From positions 1 to 53,762 of the forward strand of contig RDXB01000038.1 in assembly GCA_004292515.1 (NCBI GenBank): 53,762 bases of DNA, in the 5' to 3' direction. The DNA is from Oscillatoriales cyanobacterium. Lineage in GTDB: Bacteria; Cyanobacteriota; Cyanobacteriia; CACIAM-69d. Positions 28,001-35,447 of this stretch are shown in pieces. Position 1 is the stretch's first letter. The number at the start of each line of letters is the position of its first letter. Below the pieces are notes generated by a model. It was not told the DNA's origin, searched no databases, and saw only the letters and a program-made list of their open reading frames with translations. The position numbers and the translations under genes are program-made.

Positions 28001-28706
28001 TGCCTTGAATTTGACCCAAAATGCGGCTAAAGGCCGAAAGGTTGATATTGGTGAGCAACACCCCCAAAAGCTGGCGATCGACCGTCCAAACCGGCTGCAC
28101 AGCTCCCAAATAGGCAGTTTGCCCTTGGGTGTGGGGATAAATTGGACTCCACACGGGCTGTCCCGCCGCTATGGATGATCGATACCAAGGACGCTTGCGG
28201 GGGTCAAAGTTCGGTGTGCAGTGGAAGGGAGGAAATTGGCGCTCACCCCGATCGGTAGCGCCATAGGTACAAAACAATTCCCCAGCGCCCTTGCGCCGAA
28301 TCGTCATCAAATCGCGCTGATCTCGCTCCGCCCCAAAGGTTTGACCATCGGGCAAGGCAATGCCACTAAACGTAACGTTGCGCTGCTGTTTAACCGTTTG
28401 CCAAAAAAATTGATCAATTTGCTCACCCGATCCCAGGGTCAGTTGTCCCCCCTGCAAGGCCATCGCATGGCGGGCATTGGTGTCGTGCAACTCATCCAGG
28501 GTGCGCCGCAGCAAGTCATCGACCCGATCGACCACTTCTCGTTGCAGTTGGTCGATCGCTAAGTTCACCGACTCATGACCGTTGCGATAGGACAGATAGC
28601 CCACCAAGCTGATCGCCACCACCATCTGGGCCACGAAGGGCAAAACAAGGGCCACAGGAAGCGGCAACGACCGTAAGCGATTGTTGATCGATTCGGGGAA
28701 TTGCAT
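25098..28706 (-). CDS. Hybrid sensor histidine kinase / diguanylate cyclase
   Basis: This is a 1202-residue membrane sensor. A TM segment lies near residues 14-38, an extracytoplasmic Cache-like sensor at about 40-340, a second TM near 345-372 and HAMP to about 425. HisKA follows (phospho-His near 447 in STSHELRSP) with an HATPase (NLIDNAIQF, DTGCG, GMGLGLTITKRL). A receiver starts near 700 (VVDDDALV, Asp in LVLLDVLMPG near 750). A PAS domain lies near 845-965, then a coiled linker and a C-terminal GGDEF domain with an intact GGEEF near 1093. RPAD five residues upstream of it matches the RxxD inhibitory site. It should link a periplasmic signal to both phosphotransfer and c-di-GMP synthesis. 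It is preceded by a gene-poor region and followed by MITE copies. Confidence 0.88.
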   Translation of the reverse strand: MQFPESINNRLRSLPLPVALVLPFVAQMVVAISLVGYLSYRNGHESVNLAIDQLQREVVDRVDDLLRRTLDELHDTNARHAMALQGGQLTLGSGEQIDQFFWQTVKQQRNVTFSGIALPDGQTFGAERDQRDLMTIRRKGAGELFCTYGATDRGERQFPPFHCTPNFDPRKRPWYRSSIAAGQPVWSPIYPHTQGQTAYLGAVQPVWTVDRQLLGVLLTNINLSAFSRILGQIQGNKPGQVFVLDRSGQLVANSTGEPVVARSNRAFGARQLAAVNSRDPLMAAAARRVMQELRVSDLFEDRQLLIELDRQYFGLYIRPFRDDRGLDWLLVAVMPQAAYSGALDQNLWVTIAICGVVIGLLGCTGWLTARWLTRPIEEVYGAARELARGQWSRRVTGGQRLDRLGDLARAFNFMADCVEGSFAQLTAQNQELRKLDRLKDEFLASTSHELRSPLAGAIGVIESLLQGSGGTLNAVQTRNFELLLTTHQRLHHLVSDLLDLSRLRYGDLQLESQPIDLRSATQVACTVLRPLADRKDLDLIIDIPSTLPPVMADPYRLQQILINLIDNAIQFTTSGSITLSAEYDSQTDLTCVQLSDTGCGTNIQQLQRLLDGPTMTGGTAYPYGMGLGLTITKRLVELHGGSLSVRSRVGGGTVFQFTLPIAWMRNQQTMHPQSSPSLLNWSVPELQLPALPVDAPSHSARVLVVDDDALVLQGIANWLTLEPGFQVTVATSGQSALEQLNQAEPPDLVLLDVLMPGCTGYEVLEQLRQTRSPQDLPVILMCDRTRPADIVAGFAAGANDYLKKPINQSELLARVRAHLTIRALEIENRRVAAEHEQRLALFLDALPVGVAVYQANGELLYVNSLGQQLLEPDADHPFLRDVPLGDRLYLAGSDRRYPHDRWPCQMAMAGQPFVTEDIEIDCGVKRLPCEVRAVPIQNGKGEVDYAVVAFQDITERRKTAQILQDYSRSLETEVAARTAALIHTNQQLQIQVLERQRAEESLRLLNQELARLAQLDGLTQLANRRCFDEHLAQEWMRMLRSNQPLSLILLDVDCFKAYNDRYGHPSGDRCLIEVARVLSQVARRPADLVARYGGEEFVLILPDTPLEGAITVAIDVRSQVRACQIPHERSIAASIVTVSLGVTCVMPGSGSTPDRAIALADMALYEAKHSGRDRYCVKVPGPVDSTAPLSLDLLADPPNPLS

Positions 28707-28919
28707 CAGTCAGATTCAGACATCGAATAGGAAGCGGTCACACTCAGTCGCACCATTGCCCCTAACACCACCATTAAGGTTCTCCTAAGGTTCTCCCGGT
28801 GATTATGAATTCAAATGAACTCAATGAGCTTGGACTCCGTTATCTCACTTAAAATAAACCCTGCCCTTCGCCAGTCCAGCCATCATCGGTGATCAGTCCC
28901 CAGTCTTCAACAATAGAAG

Positions 28920-29467
28920 AGGCGATCGATTTCGCATACCTAACGCTGCAAAGTAGCAATTCACCGCATCTTTGATCGTCGTGACCGATGACGAGTCTGA
29001 TGAAAGCTCCCGTGACCACTTAACTCGTACGTAACCAAGCTTGGCCAGGTAAACCGAATGAGGTTTAACCCAAAAGCCATTGGTGGTAAATCGCGGGTAA
29101 ATCGCATCAATGGAGTTGAGGACTTCTTTTGGAACTTCAGAAAGTCAACTTTATATCCTTTCCATTCACCCTTCAGACTTTTAAAGAAATTACAAAAAAC
29201 TAGGTGAGCATTTTGCAGGAACTGCACCAGCGGTACGGATGCCGCCCCTGACAGCCAGCAACGCTCGATCGCGAGCTTGGCTTGGGTAATCACGCGCTTC
29301 TGAAGCTCAGTGTCGCGAATCTTCTCCTCTTGTCGATAGGGTGCTCGACACAACCGAATTGCATCATTATTGACAACACAATCACAACCACAACCAAATA
29401 TTTTCACCAGCATTAATCTTTGCAGACAACTGAGATAGATTCGGTAGCAAGATCGTGCTTTCATCAA
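28920..29467 (-). pseudogene. tnpB: tnpB (IS200/IS605 OrfB) 5' fragment, frameshifted
   Basis: The first frame encodes an OrfB/TnpB N-terminal half: MMKARSCYRIYLSCLQRLML, then NNDAIRLCR, VPLVQFLQNAHLVFCNFFKS and LKGEWKGYKVDFLKFQKKSS. At 29084-29105 an 11-base tandem duplication shifts the frame. Removing one copy restores RFTTNGFWVKPHSVYLAKLG and then YVRVKWSRELSSDSSSVTTI and KDAVNCYF, the usual TnpB continuation. A second shift near 28941 would give VCEID. The RuvC and zinc-finger parts are missing, so about 180 of some 400 residues remain. TnpB proteins are RNA-guided nucleases of IS200/IS605 elements; this one cannot be active. Confidence 0.8.
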
Positions 29468-29488
29468 TCACATCATGAAATGGAGTTA
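29457..29488. repeat. 32-base direct repeat, copy at tnpB 5' end
   Basis: GCTTTCATCAAT, then CACATCATGAAATGGAGTTA matches 29570-29601 with two mismatches. This copy covers the start codon region of the tnpB fragment. Confidence 0.75.
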
Positions 29489-29569
29489 CAGCCTTTACCT
29501 CAAACAGTTAGTACATCAGATTGCAGATGATATGAAGCTGTTATTCAGTGGGCATTGCCCACCCTACAG

Positions 29570-29601
29570 GCTTTCATCAAAAACATCATGAAATGGAGTT
29601 A
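29570..29601. repeat. 32-base direct repeat, second copy
   Basis: GCTTTCATCAAA, then AACATCATGAAATGGAGTTA lies 113 bases beyond the first copy. It may mark a partial duplication of the element end or a second insertion of a related element. Confidence 0.75.
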
Positions 29602-29979
29602 ATTGAAAAGCGGCCCTAAAAAGGCGGGGCTTATGCCCATTTTTTAGTCAGCTTCTTGAGGAACATCACCAAATGCCTACTCTCCCTAGATTTCAGTTAG
29701 ATCATAGTTACCCTTATCCCCCAACTCCTCCCCCCAAGCTGAGAGCAAGGGGTTGAATTCGCCCTTCTTCCGACTTGAGAAAGGAGTTGGAGTAAGAGAA
29801 ATCGACGATGCACCAGATTAACCCATTGACCTTATACTAGCCAGTAACGGTTTCAACCCTAAATTCTGCACCGACCCTTCCCTGGGGAATCATCACTCTG
29901 CCAATTTCACTCTGCCAATTGTTGCTGGCCCAGATCAGGAACTCAAAGGCATTTTCGTTTGCTATTGCCAGAATCAACC

Positions 29980-30098
29980 TAGGGACTGTCATCATTGCCC
30001 ACGCCTCAATTGTCGTCACAAGATGCTCAATCCTCTCACTCCTCATGATTTGGGCATGGTGGAATCAGGGTTTGAGGCTAATTGATGATAGTCCCTAA
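29980..30098. repeat. MITE family 1, second copy
   Basis: Ends TAGGGACTGTCATCATTG and AATTGATGATAGTCCCTA are near-perfect inverted repeats. The reverse complement shares CATCAA...AAACCCTGATTC and GGATTGAGCATCTTG with the copy at 24864. Confidence 0.7.
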
Positions 30099-30309
30099 TA
30101 TTTCCATCAGGTTCTAACTTTTCCCAGTCCCATCACAATTGCGGTATCAAACAAGAAACATCTGTATTGTAACCAGAACTATTTTTATTTTCAGGTTGTT
30201 CACTAGAAACATTCAGACACGGTCAAAATCGGTGTCAAAAGTTTGTGCAGTCTTCACACAATAGATTAGTAATTCAGTTTCGGTTTGCTCTTTATGGATT
30301 CTTTACCTA

Positions 30310-30468
30310 GAGGATGTCTGAAAAGCCAAATTTGGTACTCTGCAAGCCCCATCGATCGGTGTGGATGAGAGGCTGTAGATGAGGGTCTGTAGATGAGGGG
30401 CTTGAGCATCTTGCCCCCATGACTATTGGTGCTGGGACTGGGCCAAAAGATACTTTTCAGACATCCTC
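30310..30468. repeat. MITE family 2, copy with perfect inverted ends
   Basis: A 159-base element with perfect 16-base terminal inverted repeats GAGGATGTCTGAAAAG and CTTTTCAGACATCCTC. Inside are GTAGATGAGG direct repeats and GGGGCTTGAGCATCTTGCCC. Related copies lie at 13499 and 43889. Confidence 0.8.
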
Positions 30469-30653
30469 GGTAGATCGGTGTCAAACAGGTTGATGTCAAA
30501 CAGATCGACGGCTCATACACAGCCAGTGGTGGTGCGTTAACCCAGCGGATTGGTCTAGTGATGACGCTACTGTTCGACTGGTTTATCTAGCTTTCAGATT
30601 GGGTCAACCCAGCGCCTTGAGCTGACTATACTCCTACGCCGCTGATCGCCAGT

Positions 30654-31349
30654 TCAGGGTTGATTCACGGCTGCTTGCAGGTCGGCGGTGCGCTGATCGG
30701 ACAAGCGGATCGCGCACCGATCGCCCGTGGGTTGCAGGCTCCGCTCAAAGGTGCAGGCCCGATCGCGGAATCGAATCCAGGCTTCTTCGGCCGCAATCAG
30801 GCGCGATCGCTGCTGGCCCGACTGCGATCGCAACAACACTTGATAAACCCGGTTGAGGGCGGCATCGGCAGCGGCCAGGCTTTGGCCCCGAGCGGGCACA
30901 ATCGTGCCGCGTCGGTAGGCTTGCAAATCATTCAGCCGTTCTTGGGTGGTGCTTTCCTTGCAACTCCACTCGATCAGCGGCTGCATTGACCCACCCTCAA
31001 AGTTTCCGGCCGCAAAGGTGCAGTGGCGATCGCGAAACATGATCCAGGCTTGTTGGGCCGCCACCAGTTGCCGTTGTTGGGCGGGGTTCAAGCGGGCGAT
31101 CGTGCTTTGGTAGGTTTGGTTGAGGGTGCGATCGACCCGCTCCCAGCTTTCGTAGGCACAGCGGTTCATGGTCGATTGATCCTGCGGATCGGTGCAGGCA
31201 CTGGTCTGGGCAGCGGCCGGCGCCCCCCCAGCTAGAGCGATCGGCAGCAACAAGCCCAATCCCTGCATTGCCAACCCGCCAACCCAAGCGACTCCAGCGA
31301 TCGCCCCCCTTGTCGTAGTCCGCATTCGGTCGCGTTGCGTCATCACCAA
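30654..31349 (-). CDS. Exported LprI-like protein with two DUF1311 domains
   Basis: This 231-residue protein has an N-terminal signal peptide (basic start, hydrophobic GLGLLLPIALAGGAPAAAQT, probable cleavage after AQ or QT). Two lysozyme-inhibitor LprI-like units follow. The first has ACTDPQDQSTMNRCAYESW and QQAWIMFRDRHC, with further cysteines. The second, at about 150-230, lacks the first cysteine pair but keeps EEAWIRFRDRACTFE. Members of the family are periplasmic or secreted, and some inhibit lysozyme; the role here is not known. It is divergent from ndhF3, with 364 bases between. Confidence 0.8.
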   Translation of the reverse strand: MVMTQRDRMRTTTRGAIAGVAWVGGLAMQGLGLLLPIALAGGAPAAAQTSACTDPQDQSTMNRCAYESWERVDRTLNQTYQSTIARLNPAQQRQLVAAQQAWIMFRDRHCTFAAGNFEGGSMQPLIEWSCKESTTQERLNDLQAYRRGTIVPARGQSLAAADAALNRVYQVLLRSQSGQQRSRLIAAEEAWIRFRDRACTFERSLQPTGDRCAIRLSDQRTADLQAAVNQP

Positions 31350-31713
31350 GACCCCTAATCGAGTTGAGCATGCCTTGAGCCTGTGTGATCAGGCCCTATT
31401 ACTTCCAAGCCCTTCCCATCGATCGCGCTCCGGACTGTTCGGTGCCCCCCGCTTCGGGATCAGGACAGGGATCGCAGGGCGATCGCTCCGCACCACCAAC
31501 AGCAATAAGCCGCACTTAGAACGTCAATCGGAGTTTCCAAGCATTAGCTTATAGATTTTCCTTCGTAAACCCAGTAATGTTAAAAACAACAAAAACATTT
31601 CTAAAGTTACATAGCAAAATTCCGCTGCCGCATGATCTGTTTTCAGATTTTGCAGCCCGGAGTTCTGCGCCCAAAACCTGCTATCCACGCCCTGACTTTC
31701 ATGGAAACCGCCT
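31350..31713. promoter_or_regulatory. Divergent regulatory spacer upstream of ndhF3
   Basis: It is AT-rich from about 31545 to 31640 (AAAACAACAAAAACATTT, then CTAAAGTTACATAGCAAAAT) and should hold the ndhF3 promoter. In other cyanobacteria this operon is repressed by the LysR-type NdhR/CcmR under high CO2. I cannot assign a specific operator with confidence, and no ndhR gene is in the window. Confidence 0.4.
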
Positions 31714-33558
31714 ATGGATCGCTGGATTATCGATAACCTCTGGCTTGTGCCCACCTACGCCCTTTTTGGGGGGCTGCTGGCCTTGCTTTGGTCGCCGGCC
31801 TTCATTCGGCGCACTGGCCCCCGACCGGCGGGCTACTTCAACATTTTGTCTACGGGTCTGGCGTTTTTACACAGCGCGATCGCCCTGCCCCTGATTTGGA
31901 ACCGACCAGAAGCCACCATTTCCTTCAACTGGCTGGATGCCGCCGGTTTGAACGTGGATTTAGACCTCAAGGCCTCCGTGGTGAATGTGGGCACGATGGC
32001 CCTGATTTCCGGGATCACCTTTTTGGCGCAACTGTTCGCCGTGGGATACATGGAAATGGACTGGGGTTGGGCCCGGTTCTATTCGCTGCTCGGCCTGTTT
32101 GAAGGCGGCATGAGCCTGCTGGTGCTCTGCGACTCGGCATTTTTTACCTACATCGTGCTGGAAATCCTGACCCTGGGCACATATCTGCTGGTGGGGCTGT
32201 GGTTCAGTCAGCCGCTGGTGGTGACGGGGGCGCGAGATGCGTTCTTGACCAAGCGAGTTGGGGACTTGGTGTTGCTGATGGGCGTGGTGGCCCTGCTGCC
32301 GATCGCCGGCACTTGGAACTTTACGGACTTGGCTGAATGGGCCAAGACGGCGGAACTCGATCCAACGGTGGCGACTTTGTTGGGTTTGGCCCTGGTGGCC
32401 GGCCCGATCGGGAAGTGTGCCCAAATTCCGCTGCACCTGTGGCTGGATGAGGCGATGGAAGGGCCGCTGCCCGCGTCGATTTTGCGGAATGCGGTGGTGG
32501 TGCCGATCGGGGCTTGGGTATTGGTGAAATTCCAGCCGGTGATTGCCCTGTCGCCCGTGGCGGTGACGGTGGAATGGGTCGTGGGCTTGGTGACGGCCCT
32601 GCTGTGCAGTGCGATCGCGATCGCCCAAATCGACATCAAGCGCGTTTTGTCCTATGCCACCAGCGCTTACATGGGCTTGGTGTTCGTGGCGATCAGCTTT
32701 GGCCAATTGAATTTGGCTCTGTTGCTCTGCTTCACCTATTCCGTAGCCATGGTGTTGCTGACCATGAGTGCTGGCTGCGTGATTTCCAACTGTGTCACCC
32801 AGGATGTGACCCAACTGGGCGGCCTGTGGCCCAAACGGCCCGCGGCCGGCCCGGGTTTCTTGGTGGGGATGCTGGGTTTGGTCGCTGTGCCGCCCTTGGG
32901 TTGCTTCTGGGCCCTGGCGGCCCTGGGGGGTGCTTTGCTGGAAGCCAATCAGCCCTTGATTTTTGCGGCGCTGCTACTGATTAACGCCATGAACGGCTTT
33001 AGTCTGATGCGGACATTTGGGCTGGTGTTCTTTGGTTCCGAGTCGCCCATGACCCAGCGCGCGCCGGAGGTGTTGTGGCCCATGAGCTTCCCGACGCTGG
33101 TGATGACGGGGCTGGTGTTGCACACACCGTTGCTGTTGATTCAATGGCAGATTTTGCCGAGCCTGGGGATGACGGAGGCGATCGCCCTGGCAACTTCGTC
33201 CCTGATTGGTTTGGGGGCGGCGGCGGCGCTGTACCTGAACCCACAGGTGGCCAAGCCGATTCACTCGATTCCGGCTCCAATTCGCGATTTCTTTGCCTAC
33301 GACCTCTACACAGCCCAGCTCTACCGCAACACGATCGTGCTGGTGGTGGGCGCGGTGTCGGGGGTGCTGTTCTGGATCGATCGATTCATCGTCGATGGGT
33401 TTGTGAATGCGGTGGGGGCGCTGACGGTGGTGGGTGGCCAAGGCTTGCGCTACAACACCACGGGCCAAGTGCAGTTCTATGCCCTGTCGATTCTGTTGGG
33501 GGTGGTGCTGTTTGGGGCGCTGGTCGCTTGGCCGATTTTGGCCCCGGCAGTTCCCTAG
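31714..33558 (+). CDS. ndhF3: NDH-1 subunit F3 (CO2 uptake complex)
   Basis: This 614-residue, multi-spanning subunit belongs to the antiporter-like NdhF group. GPIGKCAQIPLHLWLDEAME and GPLPASILRNAVVV carry the membrane-embedded charged residues. ILRN in place of the LIHAAT of respiratory NdhF1 is typical of the F3/F4 paralogues. With ndhD3 and cupA immediately downstream in the order known for the inducible high-affinity system, this is NDH-1MS (NDH-1-3), which hydrates CO2 at the thylakoid using electron flow. The ATG at 31714 fits the conserved N-terminus DRWIIDNLWLVPTYALFGG. Confidence 0.92.
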   Translation: MDRWIIDNLWLVPTYALFGGLLALLWSPAFIRRTGPRPAGYFNILSTGLAFLHSAIALPLIWNRPEATISFNWLDAAGLNVDLDLKASVVNVGTMALISGITFLAQLFAVGYMEMDWGWARFYSLLGLFEGGMSLLVLCDSAFFTYIVLEILTLGTYLLVGLWFSQPLVVTGARDAFLTKRVGDLVLLMGVVALLPIAGTWNFTDLAEWAKTAELDPTVATLLGLALVAGPIGKCAQIPLHLWLDEAMEGPLPASILRNAVVVPIGAWVLVKFQPVIALSPVAVTVEWVVGLVTALLCSAIAIAQIDIKRVLSYATSAYMGLVFVAISFGQLNLALLLCFTYSVAMVLLTMSAGCVISNCVTQDVTQLGGLWPKRPAAGPGFLVGMLGLVAVPPLGCFWALAALGGALLEANQPLIFAALLLINAMNGFSLMRTFGLVFFGSESPMTQRAPEVLWPMSFPTLVMTGLVLHTPLLLIQWQILPSLGMTEAIALATSSLIGLGAAAALYLNPQVAKPIHSIPAPIRDFFAYDLYTAQLYRNTIVLVVGAVSGVLFWIDRFIVDGFVNAVGALTVVGGQGLRYNTTGQVQFYALSILLGVVLFGALVAWPILAPAVP

Positions 33559-33595
33559 GTTCCGATCGTTTTTGGTCGCAATGGGGCCAACCTGG

Positions 33596-33617
33596 GGGGC
33601 GCACGGCGGTGCGCCCC
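33596..33617. repeat. GC-rich hairpin after ndhF3
   Basis: GGGGCGCAC-GGCG-GTGCGCCCC is a perfect 9-bp stem with a tetraloop. It resembles the GGGGCGCAC...GTGCGCCCC repeats common in cyanobacterial spacers. With no T run, it more likely acts as an mRNA-processing or stabilising hairpin than as a terminator. Confidence 0.65.
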
Positions 33618-33630
33618 TACCCGGAACCCA

Positions 33631-33702
33631 ACCCAGACAAGGGGCTTAAGCCCCTTGCCCCCCACCGTTGACCCAGACAAGGGGTTTCAGCCCCTTGCCC
33701 CC
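33631..33702. repeat. Two tandem copies of the CAAGGGG palindrome (ndhF3-ndhD3 spacer)
   Basis: ACCCAGACAAGGGGCTTAAG, then CCCCTTGCCC occurs at 33631 and, with two changes, again at 33671, a 40-base period. Each can form a hairpin. A shorter tandem CCACAGTAAAAG pair (about 33755-33778) lies directly before the ndhD3 ATG, which has no clear Shine-Dalgarno site. Confidence 0.75.
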
Positions 33703-33781
33703 GGTGATTCAGATTTAGACCGTCGTTTGATCACAGCCGTCAATCGCAGCAATGCCACAGTAAAAGCCACAGTAAAAGCCT

Positions 33782-35308
33782 ATGTTGAGCGCATTGATTT
33801 TAATTCCGGCGATCGGGGCGGCCCTGGTGGGTCTGTGGCCCGGTCAGCCCAACGCCGCCCTCCTAAAAAAGGTGAGCCTGGCCATTGCCAGCGCGATCGC
33901 CCTGTGGACGTTGTATTTATTTGCCCAGGTCGATGTGAATGCGATCGGGGCGCAAATGACCGAATATTTGCCCTGGGTTCCCCAACTGGGCTTGAGCTAC
34001 AGCCTGGGTGTGGATGGCCTGTCGCTGCCCTTGGTGGGTTTGACCGCCCTGCTGGCCTGGATCGCCATTTGCAGCAGCGATCGAGACTTGCAGCGACCCC
34101 GGCTCTACTACGCCATGATTTTGTTGGCGATCGCCGGGATTAACGGCGCATTCCTCGCCCAAAACCTGCTGCTATTCATCATGTTCTACGAGCTGGAACT
34201 GATCCCCTTCTACCTATTGATTGCGATTTGGGGCAGCGAACAAAAACGCGGCTATGCTGCCACCAAATTTCTGATCTACACCGCCATTTCCGGCATTTTG
34301 GTGCTGGCGGGCTTCCTGGCCCTGACTTGGCTGAGTGGCTCCAGCAGCTTCGACATTGGGCAAATTGACATCACAAAGCTGTCTGACAACGCCCAATTGA
34401 TCTGCCTGTTGTTGCTCGTGGTGGGCTTCGGAATCAAGATTCCCCTCGTGCCGCTCCATACCTGGCTGCCCGATGCCTACGTCGAATCATCGCCCGCCAC
34501 CACCGTCTTGCTAGGTGGCGTGTTGGCCAAGCTGGGAACCTACGGTCTGCTGCGCTACGGCTTGGGTCTGTTGCCCGACGCTTGGGGGACGATCGCCCCA
34601 GGCCTCGCCCTGGTGGGTGTGGTCAGCGTCATGTATGGCGCATTGACCGCGATCGCCCAAAAAGACATCAAACGGATGGTGGCCTACAGCTCGATCGGCC
34701 ACATGGGCTACATCATCGTCGCCGCCGCCGCCCTCAACCCCCTCTCGTTGCTCGGTTCCGTCGCCCAAATGGTCAGCCACGGCTTGATTTTGGCGATTTT
34801 GTTCTACCTCGTCGGCGTGATCGAAAAGAAAGTCGGCACTCGCGATCTCGACAAGCTCAACGGCCTGATGAGTCCGATTCGCGGCTTGCCCCTCACCAGC
34901 GGCCTGTTGGTGCTGGCGGGCATGGCCAGCGCGGGCATTCCCGGCATGGTCGGCTTCGTGGCCGAATACATGGTGTTCCAAGGCAGCTTCACCACCTATC
35001 CCGTAATTTCGCTGCTCTGCATCCTGGCTTCCGGGCTGACGGCGGTGTACTTCGTGATTTTGCTGAATCGCACCTGCTTTGGTCGCCTAGACAGCGCCAC
35101 CGCCTACTATCCCGCCGTCCGGTTTGATGAACACCTGCCGGGTCTGATTTTGACCGGGCTAATCCTCTGGCTGGGGATTCAACCGAGCTGGCTGGTGAAG
35201 TGGATCGAGCCAACCACAGACGCAATGATCGCCGCAATTCCGACGGTCAACCAATCGGTGGCGATCGCCCCAACCAAACCAGCCCTGAAAGCCCCTGCGA
35301 TCGACTAA
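33782..35308 (+). CDS. ndhD3: NDH-1 subunit D3 (CO2 uptake complex)
   Basis: This 508-residue proton-pumping membrane subunit of the NuoM/NdhD type has about 14 membrane segments. Conserved blocks include MFYELELIPFYLLIAIWG with the functional Glu, KIPLVPLHTWLPDAYVESSP, and QKDIKRMVAYSSIGHMGYI with a Lys-containing helix break. Its position between ndhF3 and cupA marks it as the D3 form of the inducible CO2-uptake NDH-1 rather than respiratory NdhD1. Spacing is 223 bases from ndhF3 and 139 bases to cupA, both filled with repeats, yet all three genes share one strand and probably one transcript. Confidence 0.92.
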   Translation: MLSALILIPAIGAALVGLWPGQPNAALLKKVSLAIASAIALWTLYLFAQVDVNAIGAQMTEYLPWVPQLGLSYSLGVDGLSLPLVGLTALLAWIAICSSDRDLQRPRLYYAMILLAIAGINGAFLAQNLLLFIMFYELELIPFYLLIAIWGSEQKRGYAATKFLIYTAISGILVLAGFLALTWLSGSSSFDIGQIDITKLSDNAQLICLLLLVVGFGIKIPLVPLHTWLPDAYVESSPATTVLLGGVLAKLGTYGLLRYGLGLLPDAWGTIAPGLALVGVVSVMYGALTAIAQKDIKRMVAYSSIGHMGYIIVAAAALNPLSLLGSVAQMVSHGLILAILFYLVGVIEKKVGTRDLDKLNGLMSPIRGLPLTSGLLVLAGMASAGIPGMVGFVAEYMVFQGSFTTYPVISLLCILASGLTAVYFVILLNRTCFGRLDSATAYYPAVRFDEHLPGLILTGLILWLGIQPSWLVKWIEPTTDAMIAAIPTVNQSVAIAPTKPALKAPAID

Positions 35309-35326
35309 TCGGCTACACGGCGACCC

Positions 35327-35440
35327 AACCAGACAAGGGGCTTGAGCATCTTGCTCCTTAACGAGATCTTTGGTTGGAGCCAATTGGATTGATGTTCGTT
35401 GACCACTGACTAGACAAGGAGCTTAAGCCCCTTGCCCCCA
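35327..35440. repeat. Two CAAGGGG-type palindromes in the ndhD3-cupA spacer
   Basis: Copies lie at 35327-35357 (with the variant core GGGGCTTGAGCATCTTGCTC) and 35411-35440 (CAAGGAGCTTAAGCCCCTTG). The second ends 7 bases before the cupA ATG and contains the only AAGGAG nearby, so a hairpin here would lie across the ribosome-loading region. Confidence 0.7.
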
Positions 35441-35447
35441 CAACATC

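Larger units (their letters stand above)
28707..30653. other. 1.95-kb gene-poor region with mobile-element debris
   Basis: No intact gene. It holds a broken tnpB (28920-29467), a 32-base direct repeat pair, a palindromic GTGGGCATTGCCCACCCTAC segment near 29549-29568, and one copy each of MITE families 1 and 2. AAGGTTCTCC is tandemly doubled near 28778-28797. The region looks more AT-rich than the flanking genes. Confidence 0.7.

Noticed and set aside
29837-30046. 69-codon minus-strand frame
   Set aside because: It overlaps the MITE copy at 29980 and has no recognisable motif.
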